From Hysterangium stoloniferum (taxonomy: Eukaryota; Basidiomycota; Agaricomycetes; Hysterangiales; Hysterangiaceae): a DNA stretch of 64,000 bases. The translations under genes and the position numbers were made by a program. Below are positions 1 through 8,928 of this stretch, piece after piece. The notes below the pieces were generated by a model that had not been told where the DNA came from, ran no database searches, and was given only the letters and a program-made list of their open reading frames with translations. The DNA is taken from the NCBI GenBank assembly GCA_015178975.1, contig WHVD01000027.1, forward strand, positions 682,001 to 746,000, read 5' to 3'. Numbering within the stretch: the first letter of the stretch is position 1; each line of letters starts with the position of its first letter.

Positions 1-91
1 CGCATGGTGTACTGGTTTTCTGGCCAGTATATCTATCGTTTGACCCCACAAGATTCCTTCTCATTGTTCATATTGTAGTCACCGCCTTACA

Positions 92-1012
92 GCTAGCCTC
101 ATTGAGCTTTTCCTCTGCTTCGAAAATGTCCCGCGTCACCGTGTCTTCACCTCGTTCGTTGAGCACTTGACTGGATTCAAAATCACTGACACAATCGAAC
201 TGGAGGGTGGTGAACCAACCCCCCATTTCCTCTGAGAGCTGTCCTTGATGATCCGCCGTTATAACCCAATTTGTGAATTGAACCACCTTTTCAAAGACCA
301 GAATAGTCAGTGTGATATTATGGACTAACCGCATATTTGATAGGAAAGGAATTGATACAAAGCTTGGTTGATGTTCTTATGCGGTGGACTTTAGGAAGTG
401 AACCTGCGTACATCACCATCAAAGACCATATGCACGACATAATTGGGTGGGGCATAGGTTTTTTGGACAATATGATGAGCCCTTGGGAATTCAAACCAAA
501 TGTGAATTATCCTGTATACATTTCTGAACCATTGGTAGTTGCTCGTGTTTCGAAATGCAGACTTGGATGGCGAAGAAGGCATGGATGAAGAAATCACTTC
601 ACAATCCCCGTAACAAGGCGTCATTTGGATTTGTGTTTGAAGAGGTGACCCTTTTCATGCTCATGTCAATATTTGGGGGAAAGTTCGCAGCTCTGAAGGC
701 CGCCTTCCACTGTAGCGAGTCATTAGGGTTGAGGAGGGTTACCTTAATCTCACTGAAGTGTGGGGCAGATGATATACTGCAGAGCTGCCCGGTATCGTGG
801 AATGCAGGCAGTTCTCATCGCTTTGGTTTCAAGGCTGAATCTCCTGCCGACGTTCTTGCTTTCTTGCATGATCCAGATGGAAAGGTCTTTCTTTTTCCAG
901 ATACCCATATGGGCCTGGACTTGTTGTGTTTTCTTCAAGATGAGGATACAATGGAGCTGATAATTTTTGCACTGCAAGCAAAAGTTTCACCAACCCTCAA
1001 GGCTCATATCTG
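92..1012 (+). pseudogene. Decayed fragment of an unrecognised gene
   Basis: Three stretches read like protein on the plus strand: about 92-231 (contains IELFLCFENVPRHRVFTSF), 337-588, and about 600-1010 (contains AALKAAFHCSESLGLRRVTL, FLHDPDGKVFLFPDTHMG and LLCFLQDEDTMELIIFALQA). They lie in different frames, with stops between them, and no clean splice sites join them. The third stretch runs straight into an LTR remnant at 1013, so the coding sequence is cut there. I do not recognise the family. The final block resembles proteins that occur in many copies in repeat-rich basidiomycete genomes, but that is an impression only. The left end lies outside the window. Alternative: an intact gene with introns I cannot resolve. 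Confidence 0.35.
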
Positions 1013-1246
1013 TGTTATGACCAGAAATCCTGCTGGACTCTGGGTACTAACTTATATGCACCTGTATTTTATACACACCAATTATCAGTTTACCAGAAAT
1101 CCTGCTGGACTCTGTATGTCAGACCTGTCCACACTCAACCCTCATTACTTTATGTATCAGTCACTGGAATACCTGCTGGACTCTATCTTTGTCTATCTCT
1201 GACCCTGTCCCACACACCAGTCACCAGACCCTGCTCAGAAAACCTG
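1013..1246 (+). mobile_element. LTR family A, truncated copy A3
   Basis: The segment starts TGTTATGACCAGAAATCC, which is the CpG-decayed version of the end of copy A1 read on the minus strand (TGTTACGACCGGACAAATCC). It follows that copy for about 230 bp, including the repeated CCAGAAATCCTGCTGGACTC phrase. At about 1246 it stops abruptly and joins the interior of an LTR of family B. The other end and its target-site duplication are missing. Strand is given on the view that family A is transcribed in the direction TGTTACGACC to TCCTAACA. Confidence 0.7.
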
Positions 1247-1408
1247 TCCTCCCAGAATGATATCATTCAATCTTCTAGAATCTTCTAAATATCTCAGACT
1301 AAAATGTATATAAGGAGCTCAGCTCCAGCCTTGAATATCATCTGATTATATCATCTTTACTACATTTTATCAGCCACATCAGTGTACTACTGCAGCAAGC
1401 AGTTTATT

Positions 1409-1605
1409 CCACCCCTAGTTGGGCTGCTGACCTAAGCTAACTCAGGATCCCTTGTCACCTCTAGTTGAGCTTCTGACATAATAATCCTACCTCCTTGTCA
1501 CCTCTAGTTGAGCTTCTGACAAACAATCTTGTTCCCTTTTGTCACCTCTTAGTTGAGTAGCTGGCTATCCTTTATTACTTATCCACCTCTAGTTGAGTTG
1601 TTGGT
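1409..1605 (+). repeat. Five spaced 22-bp repeats in LTR B1
   Basis: Copies of the phrase CCACCTCTAGTTGAGTTGTTGG and close variants recur about every 25-45 bp, at about 1409, 1456, 1498, 1543 and 1582. They lie downstream of the TATA box, in what should be the transcribed part of the LTR. The same array occurs in B2 and B3. Confidence 0.75.
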
Positions 1606-2739
1606 TATCAATTAAAGTAATAAATATTTTAGATTATATTGAGATTAGGAATACATATATTCTAATTTCTACCTGGTTTTTGGCATAAATAAATACTGAG
1701 AAGATTCTTGCAAGATCCTTAAGATTACATTAAGATCCTGATAAGTTAGTATCATAGTAGACCCTGTAGGTTAGTGTAAATAAAGCATATATTAGCCAAA
1801 TAGTGTTTTATTCTATATCTAATCTTTTGACCTGTTTATAAATATTTTTACTATTTGATAAATAGTATAAAATATATATAAACTAGCTAGAATTGAAGTC
1901 AAATCTAGTTTCAGAATTAGTGAATTGTTATTCATATTTTAGTAGTTGTTTTCATAGAAAAAGAACAGCTTGCAAAAGCAGTTCTCAAAACCTTCTTTGC
2001 AAAGTAGGATGCATATATTCAAGTAAACTCTTGACTTCAGGGGTGTAAAGGGTCGAGTAGTTTACCACTTAATGTGTGATTGTTATCGACTAACAATAGT
2101 GCAAAGTACAATTGACTAGTAGTTATATGTAATCAAGATGTAGATTACGATCAACCTTTAAGGTGTGATCAAAAGATAATTACAAGGGTGGATTGACCTT
2201 ATGATGTGATCCAACTGTGTAGCTAGCTGGGCCGATGGCAAAGTAGATGAGAGAAAGTATATATTGCAAGAGAGAGAGAATATCCTAAAAAAGGGAGCTA
2301 CGATGGATATTCTTACCATGCAAAGCAAGAACTTGAAGTTAAGTCTAATAGTAGTAACTAACTTCAACTGTTACAGTGCGAAGTGCAGTTATTGCTGATC
2401 TGGGAAGAGAGATAGAGTGAAGGTTAGTTTAGACAAGACCCCGAACCAGTACTTGCATGTGCAGGTGATGGTTGTTATGTATTTTATTAGTTTTCTACCT
2501 TTTAAGTCCCCCAAAAGCCGAAATAGCCAAAATGGCTTGTTAAATGTACTTATATTGCGATGATAAAATTTGTATAAATATCTTTTAAATTTCGTTGAAT
2601 TTCTACAATTTATTTTACATTTTTATCTTAAATATTGAAGAAGTTATGAATTTATTCTTTTTTAACTAAATACTATCAAACCGGCTACCAGGCGCTAATT
2701 ATACAATGCGCGAGAAAATCATGTGACAGTCGTCACAAA

Positions 2740-2947
2740 AAGGCGCGACGGTCACAAGGTGCGATGGTCACAAAGCGTGATAGTCACAAGGCACAACGGT
2801 CACAAAGCGCGACAGTCACAAGGCGCAACGGTCACAAGGCGCGACGATTACAAGGTGCGACGGTCACAAGGTGCGACGGTCACATAATGTGACAGTCACA
2901 TAATGTGACAGTCACATAATGTGACAGTCACACGGCGCGATGATTAC
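2740..2947 (+). repeat. 16-bp minisatellite in LTR B2
   Basis: Thirteen units with exact 16-bp spacing, consensus AAGGYGCGACGGTCAC. Three adjacent units have drifted to ATAATGTGACAGTCAC. The unit holds the near-palindrome GTGACnGTCAC and one or two CpG sites. Confidence 0.9.
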
Positions 2948-3202
2948 AAAGGTGCACGGATGACATACACGAAAGGCGCGGGAATAGATTACATCATCAT
3001 GTATGCTACTGTAGAAAAAACCGGAAATTCCTGGAGCATTCCAGAAGCTTCCCCAGGAATAGCTAAATTAGGATAGTAATGATGTAATATGTCTCAAAAA
3101 TGTCTCACATTTTATTGTATATAAGGAGCTCTGCTCCAGCCGTGAAAAAAAAAACTTTTTATCCACCCACATCTGTGTGTTACTGCAGCAAGCAGGCTAT
3201 TC

Positions 3203-3435
3203 CACCCCTATCAGGGCTGTTGGACATTTAATTCCACCTCTATTTGAGTTGTTGGAAACCTTTGCCACCTCAGTTAGAGTTGTTGGCCCAAGTAGTTCAC
3301 CTTGTCACCTCAATCTGAGTTGTTGACTTATTTGTTCCCCCTTGCCACCTCTTAATTGAGTAGCTGGCTTTATTACTTTTTCTGACTTCTATTTAAGTTG
3401 TTGGAATCTGTTGCCACCTCGGTTAGAGTTGTTGG
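3203..3435 (+). repeat. Seven spaced 22-bp repeats in LTR B2
   Basis: Variants of CCACCTCTATTTGAGTTGTTGG start at about 3203, 3227, 3263, 3305, 3345, 3381 and 3413. They correspond to the five-copy array in B1 and to the reverse-complement array in B3 (about 6240-6440). Confidence 0.75.
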
Positions 3436-4643
3436 CTATCAACCAAGTAATAAATAAATTGTTTGTTTTATTATTTGAAATTAGAATATAATTCTAATTT
3501 CTCCTGGTTTGGCTTATAATTAAATACTGAGAATATTCTTGCAGAATCATAAAGACTACATTAAGATCCTGATAAGTTAGTATCACAGTAGATCCAGTAG
3601 ATTAATTTAAATAAAGCATATATTGCCAAATATTGTTTTATTCTATAGTTGATCTTTTGATCTGTTTATTAATATTTTTACTGTTTGATAAATAGTATAA
3701 AATATATATAAACTAGCTAGAATCGAAGTTGAATCTAGTTTTGGAATCAGTAAATTGTTATTCATATTTTAGTGGTTGTTTTCACAGAAAAAGAACAAGC
3801 TTACATAAGCAGCTCTCAAAAACCTTCTTTGCGAAGTAGGGTGCATATATTCAAGTAAACTCTTGACTTCAGGGGTTCTAAGTCCATTTAGACTGCCACT
3901 GATTAATATCAAATACTTAAATTATTTTACCTTGCAGTGAATTGAGTATTTGCACACTTTGATAGAGCATTGGACTCCTTTTTCCAGAAAATAATATTAA
4001 AATAAGTCTAATACATTACAATGGTTGTCGGGATTGAAAAGTGTCTAAACTCTCATGTGTGACTACTACTGTGACATGCACGTACTTCTTGTGGGCTAGA
4101 GTGCCCACAAGCATACATGGACTCTTGAACTAATAAAAAGGGGTATGACCCATATTTATGAGTGATAAAAAAGAAAATAAAAATATAAAACATAAAGGAA
4201 ATAATGGAATTATAAAGCGGCTAAAGGGTAAGGCTTAGAGCCTTCAGTTGCGCCTCCTATGTGACCTATCCTTCACAAGGGGTTCTAAATCTATTCAGGC
4301 TGCCACTGATTAATATCAAATACTTAAATTATTTTACCTTGCAGTGAATTGAGTATTTGCACATCTTGATAGAGCACTGGACTCCTTTTTTGGAAAATAG
4401 TATTAAAATACGGCTAATACATCCATTCTCTTGAAATACCAGAGCATCCTAACAGTTCATATAAGGACACAATACATAAGTTAAAGCCAAGCTCCATTTG
4501 TTTTGTAGAATCAGACCTCCTGATTAGTATGACTTGCTTTATTGGTCCTCCAACATTGTTCCTCTTCATCCTTTGACCCTAGATCCTAAAGGTTGGACCT
4601 CCCAATTTGTATGATCTTGCCTTTTCAGACCTCTATGAAGATC

Positions 4644-5073
4644 TGTCACAACCATCACATGTCACATATTGTCACAAACATTCAAAGGTAATTTTTGACA
4701 AACTCTTCGACCTATCGAATTCAACTCGACAAACCGAACATTAATTGACACCATCGAATCTCTTTCGACATGTCTCATTTCGACGTCATATATGATTTCA
4801 TAATTAGTTCATAACATAGTCATAACGATATGACGAAAAGCATAAAAGGGCTATGAAAGAAGCAAGGAAAGTCAGTCGAAATATCTGTATATTAGTGATA
4901 TTAGTAATCTATTTTGTCGTAACTTCTTCAACAATTACTTCTGTGAGTTCTCGCGACTGGTATTAGCCTCTTACTTCATCGACAGGGTGAATATATACTT
5001 CATCGAACGAGGCTTTCGAGTTCGGTTAATAGAATATTATTCGACTTTATCGAAGAATAATCGACTCGTGACA
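4644..5073 (+). mobile_element. LTR family D, solo LTR D1
   Basis: A 430-bp element starts TGTCACAACC and ends GACTCGTGACA. It is flanked by the duplication AGATC (4639-4643 and 5074-5078). A TATA-like CATAAAAGGG lies near 4841 and is matched by TATAAAAGGG in a second, degenerate copy near 10,500. Many TCGA/TCGAC words remain, so this copy keeps CpG sites that the second copy has lost. No internal region is present. Confidence 0.85.
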
Positions 5074-6880
5074 AGATCCATTCCTGGAGACTCCATGGAG
5101 TATTCCTCAAAAATCATATTAGATCCTGAAACATCTTCTGGACTAGCATCAAGATTTGGAATCCACCAGAACCCAGCCCTTATTCTCAAGTATCCTTCAC
5201 ATCCCATTCTGGTATTCTGCCCTTGACTAGACACCTCCTGTTATGACCCAGAACCCATCAGACTCCACCCTTCCCCAATTAGTATCTCCAAGTATCCTTA
5301 GTCATTTTCCAACCCAGACTCTGGCCAGACTCCCAGCATATGATATTTTGGTCCATTGTTAAGGGTATGTACATGGCGGGTTTCTGGAGAAATCTGCGGG
5401 AAATCTGGTAGGACTTGGCTTCAGCTTATAAGCTGTGCCCTTGTGAGATCATGTTGCCCAGTTTCAAATAGGCAGATGGGAAACCCAGGGAGTCTGGGTC
5501 GAGTTCATGGGTCGAGAGGTCGTAGGTCGGAGGTCGTAGGTCAAGAGGTTTGTAATGTATTAGCCTTATTTTAATACTATTTTCCGAAAAAGGAGTCCAA
5601 TGCTCTATCAAAATGTGCAAATACTCAATTCACTGCAAGGTAAAATAATTTAAGTATTTGATATTAATCAGTGGCAGCCTAAATAGACTTAGAACCCCTG
5701 AAGTCAAGAGTTTACTTGAATATATGCATCCAACTTCGCAAAGAAGGTTTTGAGAGCTGCTTGTGCAAGCTTGTTCTTTTTCTGTGATAACAACTACTAA
5801 AATAAGAATAACAATTTACTGATTCCGAAGCTAGATTTAACTTCAATACTAGCTAGTTTATATATATTTTATACTATTTATCAAACAGCAAAAATATTTA
5901 TAAACGGGTCAAAAGATTAGATAAAAACACTATTTGGCTAATATATGCTTTATTTACACTAACCTACAAGGTCTACTGTGATATTAACTTATCAGGATCT
6001 TAATGTAGTCTTAAAGATTCTGCAAGGATATTCTCAGTATTTGTTTATGTGAATATGCTTTACTGATTCACAATAAATGAACAAAGGAATGGGATTATTT
6101 GCAATGAAATAAACAGTCAAATTACTCAACTAGAGGTGACTGAAGTCTTAAACTACAAATAACAATGTAAGGAAAACTAATAATCAGTACTCAATTAAGA
6201 GATGACTATAGTATAAGATTATTTATATATTATTAGTTGATAACCAACAACTCTAACTGAAGTGGAAATAATATATAAAAGATAGCCAACTATTCAATTA
6301 AGAAGTGGCAAGGGGGAACAAAAGTCAACAGCTCAGATTGAGGTGACAAGGGATCTGATTGGGCCAACAACTCTGATAGAGGTGGCAAGGGTTTCCAACA
6401 GCTCAGATAGAGGTGGAATTAGATGTCCAACTGCCCAGATAGGGGTGGAGTAGCCTGCTTGCTGCAGTGACACACACAGATGTGGTAGGTTGATGAGATG
6501 ATATGATTGATTGATTTAAGGCTGGAGCTGAGCTCCTTATATACATTTTAGTCTGAGACATTTAGAAGATTCTAGAAGATTTAATGATGTCATTCTGGGA
6601 GGAGTGATGTCATTTAGAATTTTCTAGAGCATTGTGGAAGGTTCTAACTACTTCTAAGACACTATAGAATATTCTTGGCATAATGGAACATTGTAGAATT
6701 TTATAGAATATTCTACAATATTCTATCTAATATTAGTACCTATTAACTAATGTTCCATTGGAAGCCACTGGAATGTTCCAGAGAGTTTCCTGTTTTTGTT
6801 GCAGTAGCATATATGATGACATAATGCTCTCGCGCCTGTGCGTGCGCATGACACCCTTCGCATCTTGTGACTGTCACGCG

Positions 6881-6963
6881 TTGTGACAGTCGCGCGCCTG
6901 TGTGACCGTCGCGCGCCTTTGTGACAGTCGCACACCTCTGTGACCGTCGCGTGCCCTTGTGAC
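6881..6963 (-). repeat. 19-bp minisatellite in LTR B3
   Basis: Four successive 19-bp units on the plus strand have the form GTGACMGTCGCGCGCCTNT. They are equivalent in position to the 16-bp array of B2 but have a different unit length. Imperfect GTGAC/GTCAC words continue on both sides. Confidence 0.75.
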
Positions 6964-7079
6964 AACTGTCACCTGTTATGACGGTTGTCACTTGTTGTGA
7001 TGATTTTCCCGCACGCCGTGTAATAAACGCCAGGCCAGTTTTATATTATTATATAATTATTATATTTCCTTTTAGTTAG

Positions 7080-7899
7080 TGTTAGGATACACACTCAGGC
7101 CGGGTTTCCGGAGAAACCCGCGGGATATCCGGTAGGACTTGGCTTCAGCTTATAGGCTGCGCCCTCGCTAGATCGTGTTGTCCAATTTCAGACAGGCGGA
7201 CGGGAATCCCGGGGAGTCCGGGCGGGGGTTCGTGGGTCGTGAGTCGTAGGTCGTGAGTCGAGAGTCGTGAATCGAGATAGTCGAGAGAGATAGATGCGCC
7301 GGAGCCCGTGGGCTCCGACTAGTGCGAGCGGTCTGATAAGAGTAGGGTTTTAGAGAGGAAAATGTATTAGATCACTGGGGGGAATCTAAGCTAATTTTCT
7401 GACTGGATTGTATGTACAACATCTGCCAGTTTATATAGACCGTGGAATGCATGACATACCGAATCCAGTAATAATGAGACGAAACGAGCAAAACATAAAA
7501 CGGGAATAGTAAACACCAAATTGGTGTTAGGAACGGGACGGAACGGAGCGGAGTCCGAATCGTGACAAAGCATAACCCATAACGGGAAACGGAGCGGGAG
7601 TGGAGTCCTAAATCGTGACAGGTCATTTGACTAAAACGGGAACGGGGCTCGATTAGAGCGGTGACGGGATTCTAAGCGGGTTCCGGTGACTGATGCGTGG
7701 GACGAAGACGGACATAGACAGAGACAGGGTCCGGGGGAAGTCCGGTGACTGATATGTGTCTTAATGAGGTCGAACGTAACGAGTCTTGACGTAACGGAGT
7801 CCGGGTGGGAAATCCTATAAACAGACGATTGGTGCTTGTAGCGCGTGGGGGCGTACGAGTTAGTGCCCGGAGTCCGGCGGGATTTGTCCGGTCGTAACA
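7080..7899 (-). mobile_element. LTR family A, complete young solo LTR A1
   Basis: An 820-bp LTR with plus-strand ends TGTTAGGATAC and GGTCGTAACA, that is, TGTTA...TAACA. The direct repeat AGTTAG flanks it at 7074-7079 and 7900-7905; one base may be chance if the true duplication is 5 bp. It is inserted in B3. It is unusually rich in CpG and GGG words compared with its surroundings. TATATAAA on the minus strand (7430-7437) suggests minus-strand transcription, with a hairpin GGAGCCC-GT-GGGCTCC at 7301-7316 downstream. No coding region is present. Confidence 0.88.
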
Positions 7900-8928
7900 A
7901 GTTAGTTATAAATATAATATTTTATTATAATAATATAAAAATATATATATTTCGCCTTGATAATGCACGAGTATTTCAAATCGCGTTTTGTCGGTGTCGG
8001 AGTTTGAAATATCATGTGAATGTCACATGATTACTCGCGCGTTGTGAATAAGCGCTGAGTCACCGACATATTAATCAAAAAAGAATAAAAAGTAGAAATT
8101 CAATAACTTGCTCAATTTATTAGATAAAAATACAAAATAAATTGTATAAATTCAAGATAAATCAAACAAATATTGTACAATTTAATAGTCGCAATATAAT
8201 TACATTTGAATATTTGTTTTCGCAATTTGTTAGGGGAAATTGTTTAAAAATCAGAAAAAACTTAGAAATACATAACAAGGTTGGGGAGTTGAGATAAATA
8301 AGTTGGAGGTTAAGAGATAGATGCATCGGAGCCCATGGGCTCCAACTAGCGAGAGTGGTGTAATTCAGAGAGGAGTTTAGAGCAGAAAATGTACTAGATT
8401 ACTGGGGAGAATCTAAGCTGATTTTCTGATTGGATTGTATATACAATATCTGCCAAACTATATAGACTGTGGAATGAATAACATACTAAATCCAGTAATA
8501 ATGAAACAAAACTAGCAAAACATAAAATGTGATAAGTAAACACCAAATTTGATGTTAGGAACGGGATGGAATGGAGTAGAGTCCGAATCGTGACAAATCA
8601 TAAACCATAATGGGAAATGGAATAGGAGTGGAGTCCAAATCATGACAGGTCATTGACTAAAATAGGAATAGGGCTCAGTTAGAGGGATGACGGGTTCTCT
8701 GAGTGAGGTCTGGTGACTAATGTGTGGGATGAGGTCGGACATAGACAGGGATGGAGTCCAGCGGGTATTCTGATGACTGATACATGACGTAATGAAGTCA
8801 AACGTGGACAAGTCTGATGTGCAGAGTCTGGCAGGAATTCTGGTAAACTGACAATTGGTGTGTATAGAGCGTGGGTGCATATAAGTTAGTGCCCAGAGTC
8901 CAGTGGGAATTCCAGTTGTAACATCCAT

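Larger units (their letters stand above)
2473..4020 (+). mobile_element. LTR family B, complete solo LTR B2
   Basis: This 1,548-bp LTR begins TGTTATGTATT and ends AATACATTACA, a near-perfect inverted terminal pair. It is flanked by the duplication ATGGT (2468-2472 and 4021-4025) and sits inside LTR C. In order it holds an AT-rich start, a 16-bp minisatellite (2740-2947), a TATA box followed by a GGAGCT...AGCTCC inverted repeat (about 3117-3137), seven spaced 22-bp repeats, and a conserved 3' segment. No gag or pol sequence is present, so it is a solo LTR left by LTR-LTR recombination. Confidence 0.88.
2044..4277. mobile_element. LTR family C, solo LTR interrupted by B2
   Basis: The element begins TGTAAAGGGTCG and ends TATCCTTCACA, so its termini are an imperfect inverted pair (TGTAAAGG and TGTGAAGG). 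The 5-bp duplication AGGGG flanks it at 2039-2043 and 4278-4282. Its own sequence is 2044-2472 plus 4026-4277, about 680 bp; the middle is LTR B2. A 9-bp hairpin (CTTGTGGGC / GCCCACAAG, 4088-4111) lies in the right half. There is only one copy in the window, so orientation is not known and assignment as an LTR rests on TG...CA ends, size and duplication. Confidence 0.8.
1247..4425 (+). mobile_element. LTR family B, copy B1, 5'-truncated and interrupted by C
   Basis: B1 covers 1247-2043 and 4278-4425. The two halves rejoin perfectly once element C (2044-4277) and one AGGGG duplication are removed, giving the same order as in intact B2 (CTTGACTTCAGGGG then TTCTAA). Its TATA region (TATATAAGGAGCTC, about 1308-1321) and downstream 22-bp repeats match B2 and B3. 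The 3' end is AATACATCCA at about 4425; the standard end in this family is AATACATTACA. The 5' several hundred bases are absent, because B1 begins where the A3 remnant ends. No coding region is present. Confidence 0.8.
5551..8277 (-). mobile_element. LTR family B, solo LTR B3, interrupted by A1
   Basis: On the plus strand it runs from TGTAATGTATT (5551) to AAATACATAACA (8277), the reverse complement of the family-B termini. It is flanked by AGGTT at 5546-5550 and 8278-8282. It carries the reverse-complement TATA and GGAGCTCAGCTCC block (about 6523-6545), the 22-bp repeat array (about 6240-6440) and a minisatellite of 19-bp units (about 6881-6963). LTR A1 is inserted within it at 7080. After removing A1 it is about 1.9 kb, longer than B2, with an extra AT-rich stretch of roughly 350 bp near 7906-8060 that includes a second copy of the GCGC...CGCGAG segment. 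Confidence 0.85.
5357..8923 (-). mobile_element. LTR family A, solo LTR A2, interrupted by B3
   Basis: A2 occupies 5357-5550 and 8278-8923, about 835 bp in all, and is flanked by TCCAT at 5352-5356 and 8924-8928. It begins TGTTAAGGGTATG and ends CCAGTTGTAACA on the plus strand. The two halves rejoin in the same order as intact copy A1 when B3 and one AGGTT are removed. It aligns with A1 along its length, but most CG dinucleotides of A1 are TG or CA here. A 16-bp perfect palindrome GGAGCCCATGGGCTCC is at 8328-8343. The minus strand is favoured because A1 has TATATAAA in that direction. Confidence 0.88.

Noticed and set aside
2039-4282. Alternative phase of the C boundary with GGGGT as the duplication
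   Set aside because: It would make the element begin GTAAAG and end TTCACAA. AGGGG gives proper TG...CA ends, so it is preferred.
6743-6991. Overlapping minus-strand open frames with repeated VTKARDGHTGAR-type words
   Set aside because: They are translations of the GTGACnGTCAC minisatellite of LTR B3, with no start context or homologous domain.
7631-8928. Open frames at 7631-7900 and 8650-8928 (minus) and the end of 555-1202 (plus) that resemble one another
   Set aside because: The likeness comes from the shared DNA of LTR A copies A1, A2 and A3. The frames lie inside LTRs and decay at CpG sites, so they are not a protein family.
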